From Paracoccus sp. MBLB3053 (GTDB taxonomy: Bacteria > Pseudomonadota > Alphaproteobacteria > Rhodobacterales > Rhodobacteraceae), in assembly GCF_031822435.1 (NCBI RefSeq), contig NZ_JAVQLW010000002.1, forward strand, positions 310,001-374,000: a DNA stretch of 64,000 bases. The letters run 5' to 3'. The position numbers and the translations under genes were made by a program. The notes under the pieces were generated by a model. It had not been told where the DNA came from. It ran no database searches and worked only from the letters and a program-made list of their open reading frames with translations. This document shows positions 33,788 to 43,060 of this stretch, piece by piece. How positions within the stretch are numbered: position 1 is the first letter of the stretch; the number at the start of each line of letters is the position of its first letter.

Positions 33788-34795
33788 ATGGGGATGAACG
33801 CAATTCCACGAAATTCCCGAGCCATGACTGATACTGACCCTCGGACCAGAACCACCCCCACCGCGGCACGCAGAAGCAAGAGCCGGGGTGCCATCCCCGT
33901 CGAAAGCGCCGATATCCGGTTGATCCGCATCTTTCTGCGGGTTGTCGAGGCAGGCGGGCTTTCGGCCGCGCAGTCCGAATTGAACCTGGCGCTGTCGAGC
34001 ATTTCCGAAAAGATTTCGGCGCTTGAGGCGCGATACGGGCTCAAGCTGTGCAAGCGTGGTCGCAGCGGCTTTTCCCTGACCCCGGCAGGCGAGGATTTCT
34101 ACAAGGAGGCGCAGCGGTTGCTGGGCTCGCTTGACCAGTTCTCGAACCGGGTTGCGGGGTTCAGTTCGCAAATGCCGCGCAGCCTTGCTGTCGGGCTGGT
34201 CGACACGATCATCTCGGACCCGCTTTGTCCCGTCTCGCGCGCGGTCGCGAAATTTGCCGAGGCCGCTCCTTCGGTCCACCTGGAGATCGCGACCCTTTCA
34301 CCCGGAGAACTGTTGCGCGAAGTGATCGGTCAAAAGGTCGATCTCGCGGTCGGCAGCTTCCCGCGTGCGGCGATGGGGCTCGATTATCTCAGCCTGCATG
34401 ACGAACAGCACAACCTTTATTGCGCTTGCACTCATCAACTGTTCGACATGCCCGACCCACAGATCGGGATCGACAGCATTCGCGAACATCGTATCATCGC
34501 CCGCAGCTACTGGGCGTCTCGCGATATCCGGGTCTTTGCCATATCCGCACCACATGCCACGGTCAGCAACATGGAAGCCGAAGCGCACCTGATCTTGTCA
34601 GGGGCCTATCTGGGCTACTTGCCGGACCACTACGCCGCGAAATTCCCAGGCCAGTTGCGCGCGATCCGCCCGGATCTCTTTTCCTATGTGGCGAAGTTCC
34701 AGGTCGCGGCGCGGCAGGACTGGCAATCCCGTCAGGCCACCCGCGCCTTCATCGAAGCCTTGCAGGAAGCCAGTAGCGAGTTGCGAGCGCGCTGA
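33788..34795 (+). CDS. LysR-type transcriptional regulator
   Basis: A 335-residue LysR protein with a long basic N-terminal extension before the helix-turn-helix (IRLIRIFLRVVEAGGLSAAQ, about 44-63). ATG 33824 is a possible later start. The motif LCKRGRSGFSLTPAG makes it a paralogue of the LysR at 28145-29035. It follows the aldehyde dehydrogenase gene by 55 bases and is convergent with the XRE-cupin gene; the two stops nearly touch. Probable regulator of the amine cluster. Confidence 0.9.
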   Translation: MGMNAIPRNSRAMTDTDPRTRTTPTAARRSKSRGAIPVESADIRLIRIFLRVVEAGGLSAAQSELNLALSSISEKISALEARYGLKLCKRGRSGFSLTPAGEDFYKEAQRLLGSLDQFSNRVAGFSSQMPRSLAVGLVDTIISDPLCPVSRAVAKFAEAAPSVHLEIATLSPGELLREVIGQKVDLAVGSFPRAAMGLDYLSLHDEQHNLYCACTHQLFDMPDPQIGIDSIREHRIIARSYWASRDIRVFAISAPHATVSNMEAEAHLILSGAYLGYLPDHYAAKFPGQLRAIRPDLFSYVAKFQVAARQDWQSRQATRAFIEALQEASSELRAR

Positions 34796-35368
34796 TCAGA
34801 AAGTCGGCGGCGTGCAGGCGCTGACGATGACGCAGGGCTCGGCCCCGACCTGGCGGAAGCGATGCGGCTTGCGGCTGTCGAAGTAATAGCCGTCGCCAGG
34901 GCCGAGGATGCGGCGCTCTTCGCCCACGGTGATCTCGATCTTGCCCGAGATGACGATGCCGCCCTCTTCGCCCTCGTGGCGATACATCACCCGCCCGGTA
35001 TCCGCGCCCGGCTCGTAGCGCTCGTGCAGGATGGTCATGGCGCGGCCGAACTGGCTGTTGCCGACCCGTTTCAGCGAGAGTTTCCCCTTGCCGATCTCGG
35101 GCAGGTCCGAGGCCTGGTAGAAGATCACCTGCTCGGGCTCGGGCTCGAAGGCGAAGAACTCGGACAGGCTTACCGGGATGCCGTCGAGGATGCGCCGGAG
35201 CGCGCCGACCGAGGGGTTCATCTTGTCCGCCTCGACCAGCGAGATGGTCGCATTGGTGACATTGGCGCGCTTGGCCAGGGCGCGTTGCGACAGGCCGGCG
35301 CGCTCGCGCAGGATTCGCAGCCGCTCGCCCAGGCGCAGATCGCCGAGTTCGGTGTTTAGGTCGTTCAT
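34796..35368 (-). CDS. XRE-family regulator with C-terminal cupin domain (PuuR-like)
   Basis: A 190-residue regulator: N-terminal HTH_3 domain (RAGLSQRALAKRANVTNATIS, split over about 23-43) and a C-terminal cupin_2 sensor (YRHEGEEGGIVISGKIEI, then PGDGYYFDSRKPHRFR). Start ATG 35368; the frame upstream lies in the promoter. It is divergent from gabT-gabD over 142 bases. PuuR and similar proteins repress polyamine/GABA genes and respond to putrescine or GABA, so control of gabTD is likely. Confidence 0.9.
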   Translation of the reverse strand: MNDLNTELGDLRLGERLRILRERAGLSQRALAKRANVTNATISLVEADKMNPSVGALRRILDGIPVSLSEFFAFEPEPEQVIFYQASDLPEIGKGKLSLKRVGNSQFGRAMTILHERYEPGADTGRVMYRHEGEEGGIVISGKIEITVGEERRILGPGDGYYFDSRKPHRFRQVGAEPCVIVSACTPPTF

Positions 35369-35403
35369 GATCGTTAACAGTCCGGCAGTCACTCGATAAA
35401 TTT

Positions 35404-35413
35404 CAACGCGTTG
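35404..35413. promoter_or_regulatory. Palindrome in the puuR-like/gabT promoter region
   Basis: CAACGCGTTG is a perfect 10-base palindrome midway between the divergent XRE-cupin and gabT genes, in an otherwise AT-richer stretch. Candidate operator for the XRE-cupin regulator; short enough that chance is possible. Confidence 0.35.
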
Positions 35414-35510
35414 CGCAGAGCAAGAATTAGACTGTAAAAACCATTTTGAACAGGGCATCTGCGAGGACAACCGGGCGAAAATCAGCCCCGGACCTTTCAG
35501 GAGGCATCAC

Positions 35511-36788
35511 ATGCTCAACGCCGAAATCGCCGCCCGTCGCCAGACGACCATCGCCCGTGGCGTCGGAATGCAGACCCAGATCTATGCGGCCAAGGCCCGC
35601 AACGCCGAGGTCTGGGATGTCGAGGGCACCCGCTACATCGACTTCGCCGCCGGCATCGCCGTGGTCAATACCGGTCATTGCCACCCGAAGGTCATGGAAG
35701 CCGTCAAGACCCAGGTCGAGGCCTTCACCCATACCTGCCACCAGGTCCTGCCCTATGAGAATTACATCGCCCTCGGCGAGCGCCTGAACGCGCTGGTCCC
35801 CGGCGATTTCGACAAGCGCACCACCTTCGTCACCACCGGTGCCGAAGCCGTCGAGAACGCGATCAAGATCGCCCGCGCCCATACCGGCCGCAATGCCGTG
35901 ATCGCCTTCGGCGGCGGCTTCCACGGCCGCACCTTCATGGGCATGTCGCTGACCGGCAAGGTCCAGCCCTACAAGGCCGGCTTCGGCGCGATGATGCCCG
36001 ACGTCTTCCACGTGCCGTTTCCGATCGCGCTCTACGGCCAGTCGACCGCGGATGCGATGGCCGGCATCGAGAAGCTGTTCAAGGCCGATCTCGACCCGTC
36101 GCGCGTCGCCGCGATCATCTTCGAACCGGTCCAGGGCGAGGGCGGCTTCAACCCGGCCCCGACCGAATTCGTCCGCGCCATCCGCGAGCTTTGCGACAAG
36201 CATGGCATCGTGATGATCGCCGACGAGATCCAGACTGGCTTTGCCCGCACCGGCACGCTCTTCGCGATGGAGCAGCACGGCATCGCCGCCGACCTCGTGA
36301 CCATGGCCAAGGGCCTTGCTGGCGGCCTGCCGCTGGCCGCCGTCACCGGCCGCGCCGAGATCATGGATGCGGCCAATCCCGGCGGTCTGGGCGGCACCTA
36401 TGGCGGCAACCCGCTGGGTATCGCAGCGGCCCATGCCGTTCTCGACGTGATCGAGGAAGAAAACCTTTGCGCCCGTGCCAATGAGTTCGGCTCGCGCCTG
36501 CGTCAGCGTCTGGAATCGATCCGCGCCACCACCCCGGAACTGGCCGAAGTGCGCGGCCCCGGCATGATGGTCGCCGCCGAGTTCACCACCGCCGACGGCA
36601 AGGCGCCGAACGCGGACCTCGTGAACCGCATCCGCACCGAGGCGCTCAACCGCAAGCTGATCCTGCTGACCTGCGGCGTGAACGGCAACGTGATCCGCTT
36701 CCTCGCGCCGCTGACCATCGACGAAGGCCACTTCGCCGAGGCGCTGGACATCCTTGAGGAATCCATCACCGCTGCAAAGGCCGCATGA
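35511..36788 (+). CDS. gabT: 4-aminobutyrate aminotransferase
   Basis: PLP-dependent class III aminotransferase of 425 residues converting GABA and 2-oxoglutarate to succinate semialdehyde and glutamate. Features: the PLP-site segment TTGAEAVENAIKIARA, the aspartate in IADEIQTGFARTG, and the Schiff-base lysine in TMAKGLAGGLPLAAV (about 267). GGAGG lies upstream of the ATG. It overlaps gabD by 4 bases. Some homologues also take putrescine or 5-aminovalerate. Confidence 0.95.
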   Translation: MLNAEIAARRQTTIARGVGMQTQIYAAKARNAEVWDVEGTRYIDFAAGIAVVNTGHCHPKVMEAVKTQVEAFTHTCHQVLPYENYIALGERLNALVPGDFDKRTTFVTTGAEAVENAIKIARAHTGRNAVIAFGGGFHGRTFMGMSLTGKVQPYKAGFGAMMPDVFHVPFPIALYGQSTADAMAGIEKLFKADLDPSRVAAIIFEPVQGEGGFNPAPTEFVRAIRELCDKHGIVMIADEIQTGFARTGTLFAMEQHGIAADLVTMAKGLAGGLPLAAVTGRAEIMDAANPGGLGGTYGGNPLGIAAAHAVLDVIEEENLCARANEFGSRLRQRLESIRATTPELAEVRGPGMMVAAEFTTADGKAPNADLVNRIRTEALNRKLILLTCGVNGNVIRFLAPLTIDEGHFAEALDILEESITAAKAA

Positions 36789-38254
36789 TGCTGGACGACA
36801 AGCACATTCTGGATCTGAAAGATCCGAGCCTGCTGACCGGCAGCGCCTATATCAACGGTGCCCGCTTCAAGGGCGACAAGGTCTTCGCGGTGACGAACCC
36901 GGCCACCGGCGAGGAACTCGCCCAGGTCGCGAATATGGGGGTGGCCGAGCTTTCGGCCGCCATCGACGCCGCCCATGCCGCGCAAAAGCCCTGGGCCGCG
37001 CGCACCGGCAAGGATCGCGCCGCGATCCTGCGCCGCTGGCATGACCTGATCCTCGCCAATGTCGAGGACCTGGCGCAGATCCTGACCGCCGAGATGGGCA
37101 AGCCGCTGGCCGAGGCCAAGGGCGAGATCGCCTATGGCGCGGCCTATGTCGAATGGTTCGCCGAAGAGGCCAAGCGCGTCTATGGCGACACCATTCCGGG
37201 CCACATGCCGGACAAGCGCATCATCGTGCTGAAGCAGCCGGTCGGCGTCGTCGGTGCGATCACGCCCTGGAACTTCCCCAATGCCATGCTGGCACGCAAG
37301 ATCGCCCCGGCTCTCGCGGCGGGCTGCACCATGGTCGCGCGCCCCTCGGAACTGACGCCGCTTTCGGCGCTGGCTCTGGGCGTTCTGGCCGAGCGCGCGG
37401 GCATCCCGGCAGGGGTCCTGAACATCGTTCCGGGTCTTGATGCGGCGGGCATGGGCGCCGAGCTTTGCGCCAACCCCAAGGTCGCCAAGATCTCGTTCAC
37501 CGGCTCGACCCGCGTGGGCAAGATCCTGATGCGCCAGGGCGCCGAGACGATCAAGAAGCTGTCGCTGGAGCTCGGCGGCAACGCGCCCTTCATCGTCTTC
37601 GACGATGCCGATATCGATGCGGCGGTCGAGGGCGCGATGGTCGCCAAGTTCCGCAACAACGGGCAGACCTGCGTCTGCGCGAACCGCATCTACGTCCAGT
37701 CGGGCGTTTACGATGCCTTCGCCGAGAAACTCGCGGCCCGCGTCGCGGCGATGTCGGTCGGCAATGGCCTGACCGATCCAGTTCAGGTCGGCCCGTTGAT
37801 CAACACCGCCGCTCTGGCCAAGGTCGAGGATCACATCGCCGACGCCCTTGCCCATGGCGCGACCGTCGCCACCGGCGGCGCGCGGCACGAGCTGGGCGGG
37901 ACTTTCTTCCACCCGACCGTGCTGACCGGCATGACCCCCGAGATGAAGATCAGCCGTGAGGAGACCTTCGGTCCCGTCGCCCCGATCTACCGCTTCGAGA
38001 CCGAGGACAAGGCGATCGCTCTGGCCAATGCCAGCGAATTCGGCCTCGCGGGCTATTTCTACGCCCGCGACCTGAGCCGCGTCTGGCGGGTGGCCGAGGC
38101 GCTCGAGACCGGCATGGTCGGCGTCAATACCGGCCTGATCTCGACCGAGGTCGCGCCCTTCGGCGGCATCAAGCAATCGGGCCTCGGCCGCGAGGGCAGC
38201 CATTACGGTCTCGATGACTATCTCGAGATCAAGTACATGTGCCTGTCGGTCTGA
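36785..38254 (+). CDS. gabD: Succinate-semialdehyde dehydrogenase
   Basis: A 489-residue ALDH converting succinate semialdehyde to succinate. Catalytic Glu in LELGGNAPFIVFDD (about 260) and Cys in NNGQTCVCANRIY (about 294), with the extra nearby Cys typical of NADP-dependent GabD. Glycine-rich FTGSTRVGK binds cofactor. Start ATG 36785 overlaps gabT; ATG 36788 is an alternative. It completes the GABA shunt to the TCA cycle. Confidence 0.95.
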   Translation: MMLDDKHILDLKDPSLLTGSAYINGARFKGDKVFAVTNPATGEELAQVANMGVAELSAAIDAAHAAQKPWAARTGKDRAAILRRWHDLILANVEDLAQILTAEMGKPLAEAKGEIAYGAAYVEWFAEEAKRVYGDTIPGHMPDKRIIVLKQPVGVVGAITPWNFPNAMLARKIAPALAAGCTMVARPSELTPLSALALGVLAERAGIPAGVLNIVPGLDAAGMGAELCANPKVAKISFTGSTRVGKILMRQGAETIKKLSLELGGNAPFIVFDDADIDAAVEGAMVAKFRNNGQTCVCANRIYVQSGVYDAFAEKLAARVAAMSVGNGLTDPVQVGPLINTAALAKVEDHIADALAHGATVATGGARHELGGTFFHPTVLTGMTPEMKISREETFGPVAPIYRFETEDKAIALANASEFGLAGYFYARDLSRVWRVAEALETGMVGVNTGLISTEVAPFGGIKQSGLGREGSHYGLDDYLEIKYMCLSV

Positions 38255-38256
38255 CA

Positions 38257-38293
38257 CGAAAACGCCGCCCTGCCGAGTTCGCTCGGCGGGGCG
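38257..38293. terminator. Strong hairpin terminator between gabD and epmA
   Basis: A 12-bp stem, CGCCCTGCCGAG (38266-38277) with CTCGGCGGGGCG (38282-38293), one T-G pair, and a TTCG tetraloop. On the minus strand it is followed by GCGTTTTCG, so it best serves epmA; it probably also stops gabD transcripts. Confidence 0.75.
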
Positions 38294-38306
38294 AGCCGGT
38301 CGCACG

Positions 38307-39353
38307 CTAACCCGCGACTGGCGTCCAGATCACCTCGTCGATCCTTGGCGCTCCGGTCGCCAACATGACGAGCCGGTCAAATCCAAGCGCGCAGCCTGAT
38401 GCCGGCGGCATGAAGGCCAAGGAAGCCAGGAAATCCTCGTCCAGCGGATAGCGCTCACCATAGACGCGCTGCTTCTCGTCCATTTCCAGAAGGAAGCGGC
38501 GCCGTTGCTCTTCCGGGTCGGTCAATTCGCCGAAGCCGTTCGCCAGCTCGACACCGCAGGCATAAAGCTCGAACCGCTCGGCCTCCCGGTTGTCATCGCT
38601 CGCGGGGCGGGCAAGAGCCGCCTCGGCCGCGGGGTAGCGATCCAGGATCAGGGGGCGTCCATGCCCCAGATGCGGCTCGACCTTTTCCACCAGCACGCGC
38701 GACAGGATGTCGGACCATCCATCGTCATCCGACAGCCGGACACCCTGTCTCTCTGCCTGCTTCCTCAAGGCATCCACGTCGGTGTCCTGCCCGTCGCAGG
38801 TCGAAAGCAGGTCGATCCCGGCAAACTCGCGGAACGCGTCGGCGACGCTCAGGATGTCGGGTCGCGCGAACGGATCGCAGCTCTGGTCGCGAAAGCGCAG
38901 CATGTCCGCACCCGCCGCCTCGGCCGCGAGTCGCAGATACTGCGCGCAATCGTCGAACAGCAAGCGATAGTCCGCGCCCACGCGATACCATTCCAGCATC
39001 GTGAATTCCGGGCTGTGCAAGGCGCCACGTTCCCGGTTGCGCCACACGTGGCTGAAAGCAAAGATGCGTTGCTCGCCCGCCGCCAGCAGCTTTTTCATGG
39101 AGAACTCCGGGCTGGTATGCAGGTACATCTGCTGCGGCAGCCCATCATTTCCGATCATCGAGGTGGCAAAGCCATGCAGGTGGGCCTCGTTCCCCGGGCT
39201 GAGCGCAAGCGCAGCCGGGTCAACCTCGACGAAGTCCTGCGCGCCCAACCAGTCCCGGATCGCGGCCTGAGTGCGGTTCCGGGCCAGCAGGACAGGTCGC
39301 CGTTCGGCATGGCGCTCACGATCCCACCAGGGGGTGTCGGGCTGCTGATTCAT
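38307..39353 (-). CDS. epmA: EF-P lysine ligase (LysRS paralogue)
   Basis: A 348-residue class II aminoacyl-tRNA-synthetase catalytic core without an anticodon-binding domain, the hallmark of EpmA/GenX/PoxA, which adds (R)-beta-lysine to EF-P. Class II motifs: motif 2 around FSHVWRNRERGALHSPEFT, motif 3 in ASGCALGFDRLVML. Start ATG 39353; the frame extends to 39446 without family content. It is divergent from efp, its substrate. No epmB (lysine 2,3-aminomutase) lies in the window. Confidence 0.93.
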   Translation of the reverse strand: MNQQPDTPWWDRERHAERRPVLLARNRTQAAIRDWLGAQDFVEVDPAALALSPGNEAHLHGFATSMIGNDGLPQQMYLHTSPEFSMKKLLAAGEQRIFAFSHVWRNRERGALHSPEFTMLEWYRVGADYRLLFDDCAQYLRLAAEAAGADMLRFRDQSCDPFARPDILSVADAFREFAGIDLLSTCDGQDTDVDALRKQAERQGVRLSDDDGWSDILSRVLVEKVEPHLGHGRPLILDRYPAAEAALARPASDDNREAERFELYACGVELANGFGELTDPEEQRRRFLLEMDEKQRVYGERYPLDEDFLASLAFMPPASGCALGFDRLVMLATGAPRIDEVIWTPVAG

Positions 39354-39488
39354 GGCGTAAACTCCATCTTGGCCGGGAAGCGCCGCTTGCGACTGGCAAT
39401 GCCCGGCGGAAAGCGATATGGGACCCCATCTTCGCCGGTTTCGCATAGCCGGCCTTCCGGTATTTGAAAAGCACGCTAGGAACCAGCC

Positions 39489-40055
39489 TTGAAAGTCATC
39501 GCTTCAAGCCTCCGCAAAGGCAATGTCGTCGAGATCGACGGTCGCCTTCATGTCGTCCTGACGGCGACAAACTTCCACCCCGGCAAGGGCACTCCGACCA
39601 CCCAGGTCGATCTGCGCCGCATCTCGGACGGCAACAAGGTGTCGGAGCGGTGGAAGACCACCGAGCAGGTCGAGCGCGCCCATGTCGACGAGCGGGCCTA
39701 CAACTTCCTCTATGAGGATGGCGAAGGCTTCCACTTCATGGAGCCGGAAAGCTACGAGCAGGTCACCGTCTCTCCCGACGTTGTGGGCGACGACAAGGTC
39801 TTCCTCGAGGATGGCATCAGCGTCTTCCTGCAGGTCCATAACGGCGTCGCCATTGCCATCGAACTGCCGCAGAAGGTCACGGTCGAAGTCGTCGAGACCG
39901 AGCCAGTCGTCAAGGGCCAGACCGCTTCGTCCAGCTACAAGCCCGCCATGGCACATAATGGCGTGCGGATCATGGTCCCGCCCCATATCGGCGTCGGCAC
40001 CAAGGTGGTGATCAATACGGCCGACCTGACTTATGTCGAACGGGCCAAGGGCTGA
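39489..40055 (+). CDS. efp: Translation elongation factor P
   Basis: A 188-residue EF-P that rescues ribosomes stalled at polyproline. Modification loop FHPGKGTP carries Lys33, the target of EpmA; three domains are complete, ending with [19 protein letters not shown]. The start codon is TTG (39489), with AGGA 7 bases upstream; no in-frame ATG or GTG fits better. It is divergent from epmA and is followed by a perfect terminator. Confidence 0.95.
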   Translation: MKVIASSLRKGNVVEIDGRLHVVLTATNFHPGKGTPTTQVDLRRISDGNKVSERWKTTEQVERAHVDERAYNFLYEDGEGFHFMEPESYEQVTVSPDVVGDDKVFLEDGISVFLQVHNGVAIAIELPQKVTVEVVETEPVVKGQTASSSYKPAMAHNGVRIMVPPHIGVGTKVVINTADLTYVERAKG

Positions 40056-40061
40056 TCGAAA

Positions 40062-40084
40062 GGGGCGCCTCGGGCGCCCCTTTT
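40062..40084 (+). terminator. Intrinsic terminator of efp
   Basis: Perfect 8-bp stem GGGGCGCC/GGCGCCCC with loop TCG followed by TTTT, 7 bases after the efp stop. Confidence 0.88.
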
Positions 40085-40119
40085 CATTCGGGTGATCTCA
40101 CGACGCGCTGGCTTGCCGT

Positions 40120-42774
40120 TCACGCCAGTTCGCGGACCGCGCTGCCCGCTCCGGGCTGGCGGGCGATCAATCGGGCGGCATCCGCCAGAGGAAGAAGCGG
40201 CGGCAGGGAAGTCGGCGTTGCAAGATAATGCGGCGTCCAGTCGGGATCGAACTTGTCCTTGAAGGCGCGAAGTCCTTCGAACTTGTAGAAACTTCCGCCA
40301 TGGCGGAAGATCAGCGCGCCGAACCGGTCCCAGACCCGACGCGACCGGTTCGGATCAAGCCCGGCAAGCGGTGCCATGCCAAGCGAGAACGCCGGATATC
40401 CGCGTTCCTTCAGCGCCAGCATCAGCGCCGTGAACATGAACTCCATTGTCCCGCTCGGCGTGTTCGCGCGGTGCCGCATCAGATCGATCGAGGCAACCTC
40501 GTGCCTGTCGGTCGTCATGATATTCCCGAAGGCCACGACCTTTCCGTTGTGGCGTACCAGCGCAAGCGCCCAGCGGTCCAGCCACTCGGGTTCGAAACGA
40601 CCGACCGAGAAGCCTTTCTCGCGCGATTTCTTGGACTCGAGCCATTCATCCGAAATCATCCGCAATTCGGTGATCAGGGCAGGGTCATGCGGAGGCATGA
40701 CGATTTCAAGTGCCAGCCCGTCTCGCCCGGCGCGCGCGTAGCTCGTGCGCAGCCGCTTACGTTCGGGACCGCTGAGCGAGAATCTGCGCAGATCCACGAC
40801 GGCCTCTTCGCCCATCTTGTGCAGCGTCATGCCCAGATCAAGCATCAGGGGCACGTCGTCTGGGCCCACCTCATAGAAAATGGGTCGCGCGCCGGAACGG
40901 CGGGCCGCGTCGACGAAGCTGTAGGCGACCTCTTCGCAGGATTCCTCTTCGCCGACAGGCGGCCCAAAGGCGATCCAAGACGACCCGGCAACTCCGAACA
41001 TCAGGAAGGCCTGCTGATCGTCCGAAAGCATGATCGCCTTGTCGCCTGTCAGCGCGAAGCCTGCATCCGGGTTCAGCCCCCGCATTGCGATGCGCCCGGC
41101 GGTTTCCAACGTCCGGGCATCTGGCGCCTCGGGCCTGAACCTCGGGATGCGCAGCAGCAAGAACAGCGCACCCAATCCGACCATGAGCCCCGCGAGCAGC
41201 GCTGAACGCAGGGCCCTTGGTGCCCGCTCGTCGGTGGCGAACTGCCACCACAGCTCGTTCGAATACGGGGTTTCCTTATGCGCGAAGAACAGCACGAAGC
41301 CGAAACCCGCGATCGCTGCCACCATCAACGCGATCCATCCCGGCGTCAGGGCCGAATGAGTCAAGAGCGAGCGGCGATGAAAGGCGCGGCGGAACGGCAT
41401 CAGGATCATCACACCGATGATCAGCGCGGCCGATTGTCCCGGCTCGACCCCTTCGATGATCGCGAAACCGGCCCCGGTGAGCATGGCGATGACTGTCAGC
41501 CAGAAGGCGCCCAGACTGCGTCGCACGACGCCCAGGGACAATACGATCAGCCCCGCGCCAAGCGCGCTGGTTAACAGGATCGATCCCTCGACGAAGGCAA
41601 GGGGAAAGAGAGATTCCGCGAGTTCGGCGGCTTCCGTCATCGGGGGCAACAGGGCCGACACACTCATCCACAAGCCCGACCCGAACACCATGACCGCAAG
41701 CAGCAGCGGAGCAAGTGGCGAAACCGCGCGCATGGCAGGCTCGATCGAGGCAAGCCCGCGACCGAATGCCGTTCTTGGCCGGCGACTGCCAAACAGGCGC
41801 CATCCCTCGTAGAGCGCGAGCAGCATCAAGGCGACGGCGAATGGAAGCAGGTAATAGATCAGCCGGTAGAGCAGCAGTGCGGCGGCCACGTTGTCGATGG
41901 GCACATCGCTTGGCATCGCGGCGATGATAACGCTTTCGAACACCCCGACACCGCCCGGCACATGGCTGAGCACGCCTGCCATTGTCGCGGCGGCGAAGAC
42001 CGCAAGGAATGTCGGAAAGCTCATTCCGGCATCCGGCAAGAGCACATAAAGCGTCAGCGCAGAAAAGGCGACGTCGCCAAGACAGATCAGCAGTTGCGTT
42101 CCCAGCACCGGCAGCGATGGCGCATGCAGGCAAAACCGGCCGATCCGCAGTTCGCGACGGGTCACCGCCGCCCACAGCAGGGGCAGCACCACCGCGCAGA
42201 TCGCCGCGATAGAAAGAAGCCTGATCGTGGGTTCCGGCAACGGAAGGATTGGACCCAGCGCCCCGGGATGCATGGCAAGCGCCGAAAAGCCGATAAGAGA
42301 TGCAGATATGCCGAATGAGGCTGCGGTGAATGTTGATATCGCCGCGATGTCGTATCCATCCAGTCCCAGTCCCGAATAGACCCGCCACCGGACCGCGCCA
42401 CCGGAAATCGCCGAAAGCCCGATCGTATTGCCGAAGGCATAGGCCATCAGTCCGCCGGTCATGGCGACGGGCAGGGGCAGGGGCTTGCGAATATGGCGCA
42501 AGGCCGACCAGTCATAGCCTGCCAGGAAAAGGTATCCCGCGATCGTCGTCAGGATCGCCATGCCCGTGACATGCCAGGGCGTCGATCGGATCTGCTCGGC
42601 GACCTCGCGAATATTGACGGGCGCGAGCAACCGGTTCAACGCGTAGAGCCCCCCGCCGAACAGCAGGATTGCCACGATATACGGGAGAAACTGCCGCCAC
42701 AGCGCGGGGCGGGCGAGGTCAACCTCGGTCTGGGTCGGCCCGGACTGCATTTTCGGAACGCTCACCTTTTGCAT
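40120..42774 (-). CDS. mprF: Bifunctional phosphatidylglycerol lysyltransferase/flippase MprF
   Basis: An 884-residue membrane protein. The N-terminal part has many helices and an LPG flippase domain (SAISGGAVRWRVYSGLGLDG; LSHVPGGVGVFESVI). The C-terminal cytosolic DUF2156/GNAT-like domain (RKRLRTSYARAGRDGLALEI; SIDLMRHRANTPSGTMEFMF) transfers lysine from Lys-tRNA to phosphatidylglycerol, lowering surface charge and giving resistance to cationic peptides. The start is uncertain: TTG 42807, ATG 42774 or ATG 42750; the last follows AAGGTGAG. It lies 64 bases from efp and is convergent with it. Confidence 0.93.
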   Translation of the reverse strand: MQKVSVPKMQSGPTQTEVDLARPALWRQFLPYIVAILLFGGGLYALNRLLAPVNIREVAEQIRSTPWHVTGMAILTTIAGYLFLAGYDWSALRHIRKPLPLPVAMTGGLMAYAFGNTIGLSAISGGAVRWRVYSGLGLDGYDIAAISTFTAASFGISASLIGFSALAMHPGALGPILPLPEPTIRLLSIAAICAVVLPLLWAAVTRRELRIGRFCLHAPSLPVLGTQLLICLGDVAFSALTLYVLLPDAGMSFPTFLAVFAAATMAGVLSHVPGGVGVFESVIIAAMPSDVPIDNVAAALLLYRLIYYLLPFAVALMLLALYEGWRLFGSRRPRTAFGRGLASIEPAMRAVSPLAPLLLAVMVFGSGLWMSVSALLPPMTEAAELAESLFPLAFVEGSILLTSALGAGLIVLSLGVVRRSLGAFWLTVIAMLTGAGFAIIEGVEPGQSAALIIGVMILMPFRRAFHRRSLLTHSALTPGWIALMVAAIAGFGFVLFFAHKETPYSNELWWQFATDERAPRALRSALLAGLMVGLGALFLLLRIPRFRPEAPDARTLETAGRIAMRGLNPDAGFALTGDKAIMLSDDQQAFLMFGVAGSSWIAFGPPVGEEESCEEVAYSFVDAARRSGARPIFYEVGPDDVPLMLDLGMTLHKMGEEAVVDLRRFSLSGPERKRLRTSYARAGRDGLALEIVMPPHDPALITELRMISDEWLESKKSREKGFSVGRFEPEWLDRWALALVRHNGKVVAFGNIMTTDRHEVASIDLMRHRANTPSGTMEFMFTALMLALKERGYPAFSLGMAPLAGLDPNRSRRVWDRFGALIFRHGGSFYKFEGLRAFKDKFDPDWTPHYLATPTSLPPLLPLADAARLIARQPGAGSAVRELA

Positions 42775-43040
42775 CCATTCGGCGAGACGGATCGAGCGCC
42801 GCTTCAACCGAGATCACGCGCTCCATAATCCACAGATGCGTCGCGCGAAAGATGCAGACGCATGAAGCGCCTATCTCGGGGTCATGAATCCGCACCCCCA
42901 ATCACCGTGACGCAAGGTCGCGGCAGCGCGGGGGAAGCGACCATGCCACCAGGGTGTCTTTGACGTTGTCAGGAGTTTCCCAGCCGCTAGTCTTGCCGCT
43001 GAGGATCGCGCGGCCTTTTCCGACAGGCCGGGCGGGTAGC

Positions 43041-43060
43041 GGAGGAGGAGGATTGGTTTG
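43041..43060 (+). promoter_or_regulatory. Ribosome-binding site and TTG start of the SDR gene
   Basis: GGAGGAGGAG (43041-43050) is a very strong Shine-Dalgarno 7 bases before TTG 43058. It decides the start, since no ATG or GTG lies in frame nearby. The 250 bases upstream (to the mprF start) show no other gene. Confidence 0.7.

Noticed and set aside
36503..38305. 600-residue antisense open frame opposite gabT/gabD
   Set aside because: Composition artefact of strong GC third positions in gabT/gabD; no recognisable domain or start site.
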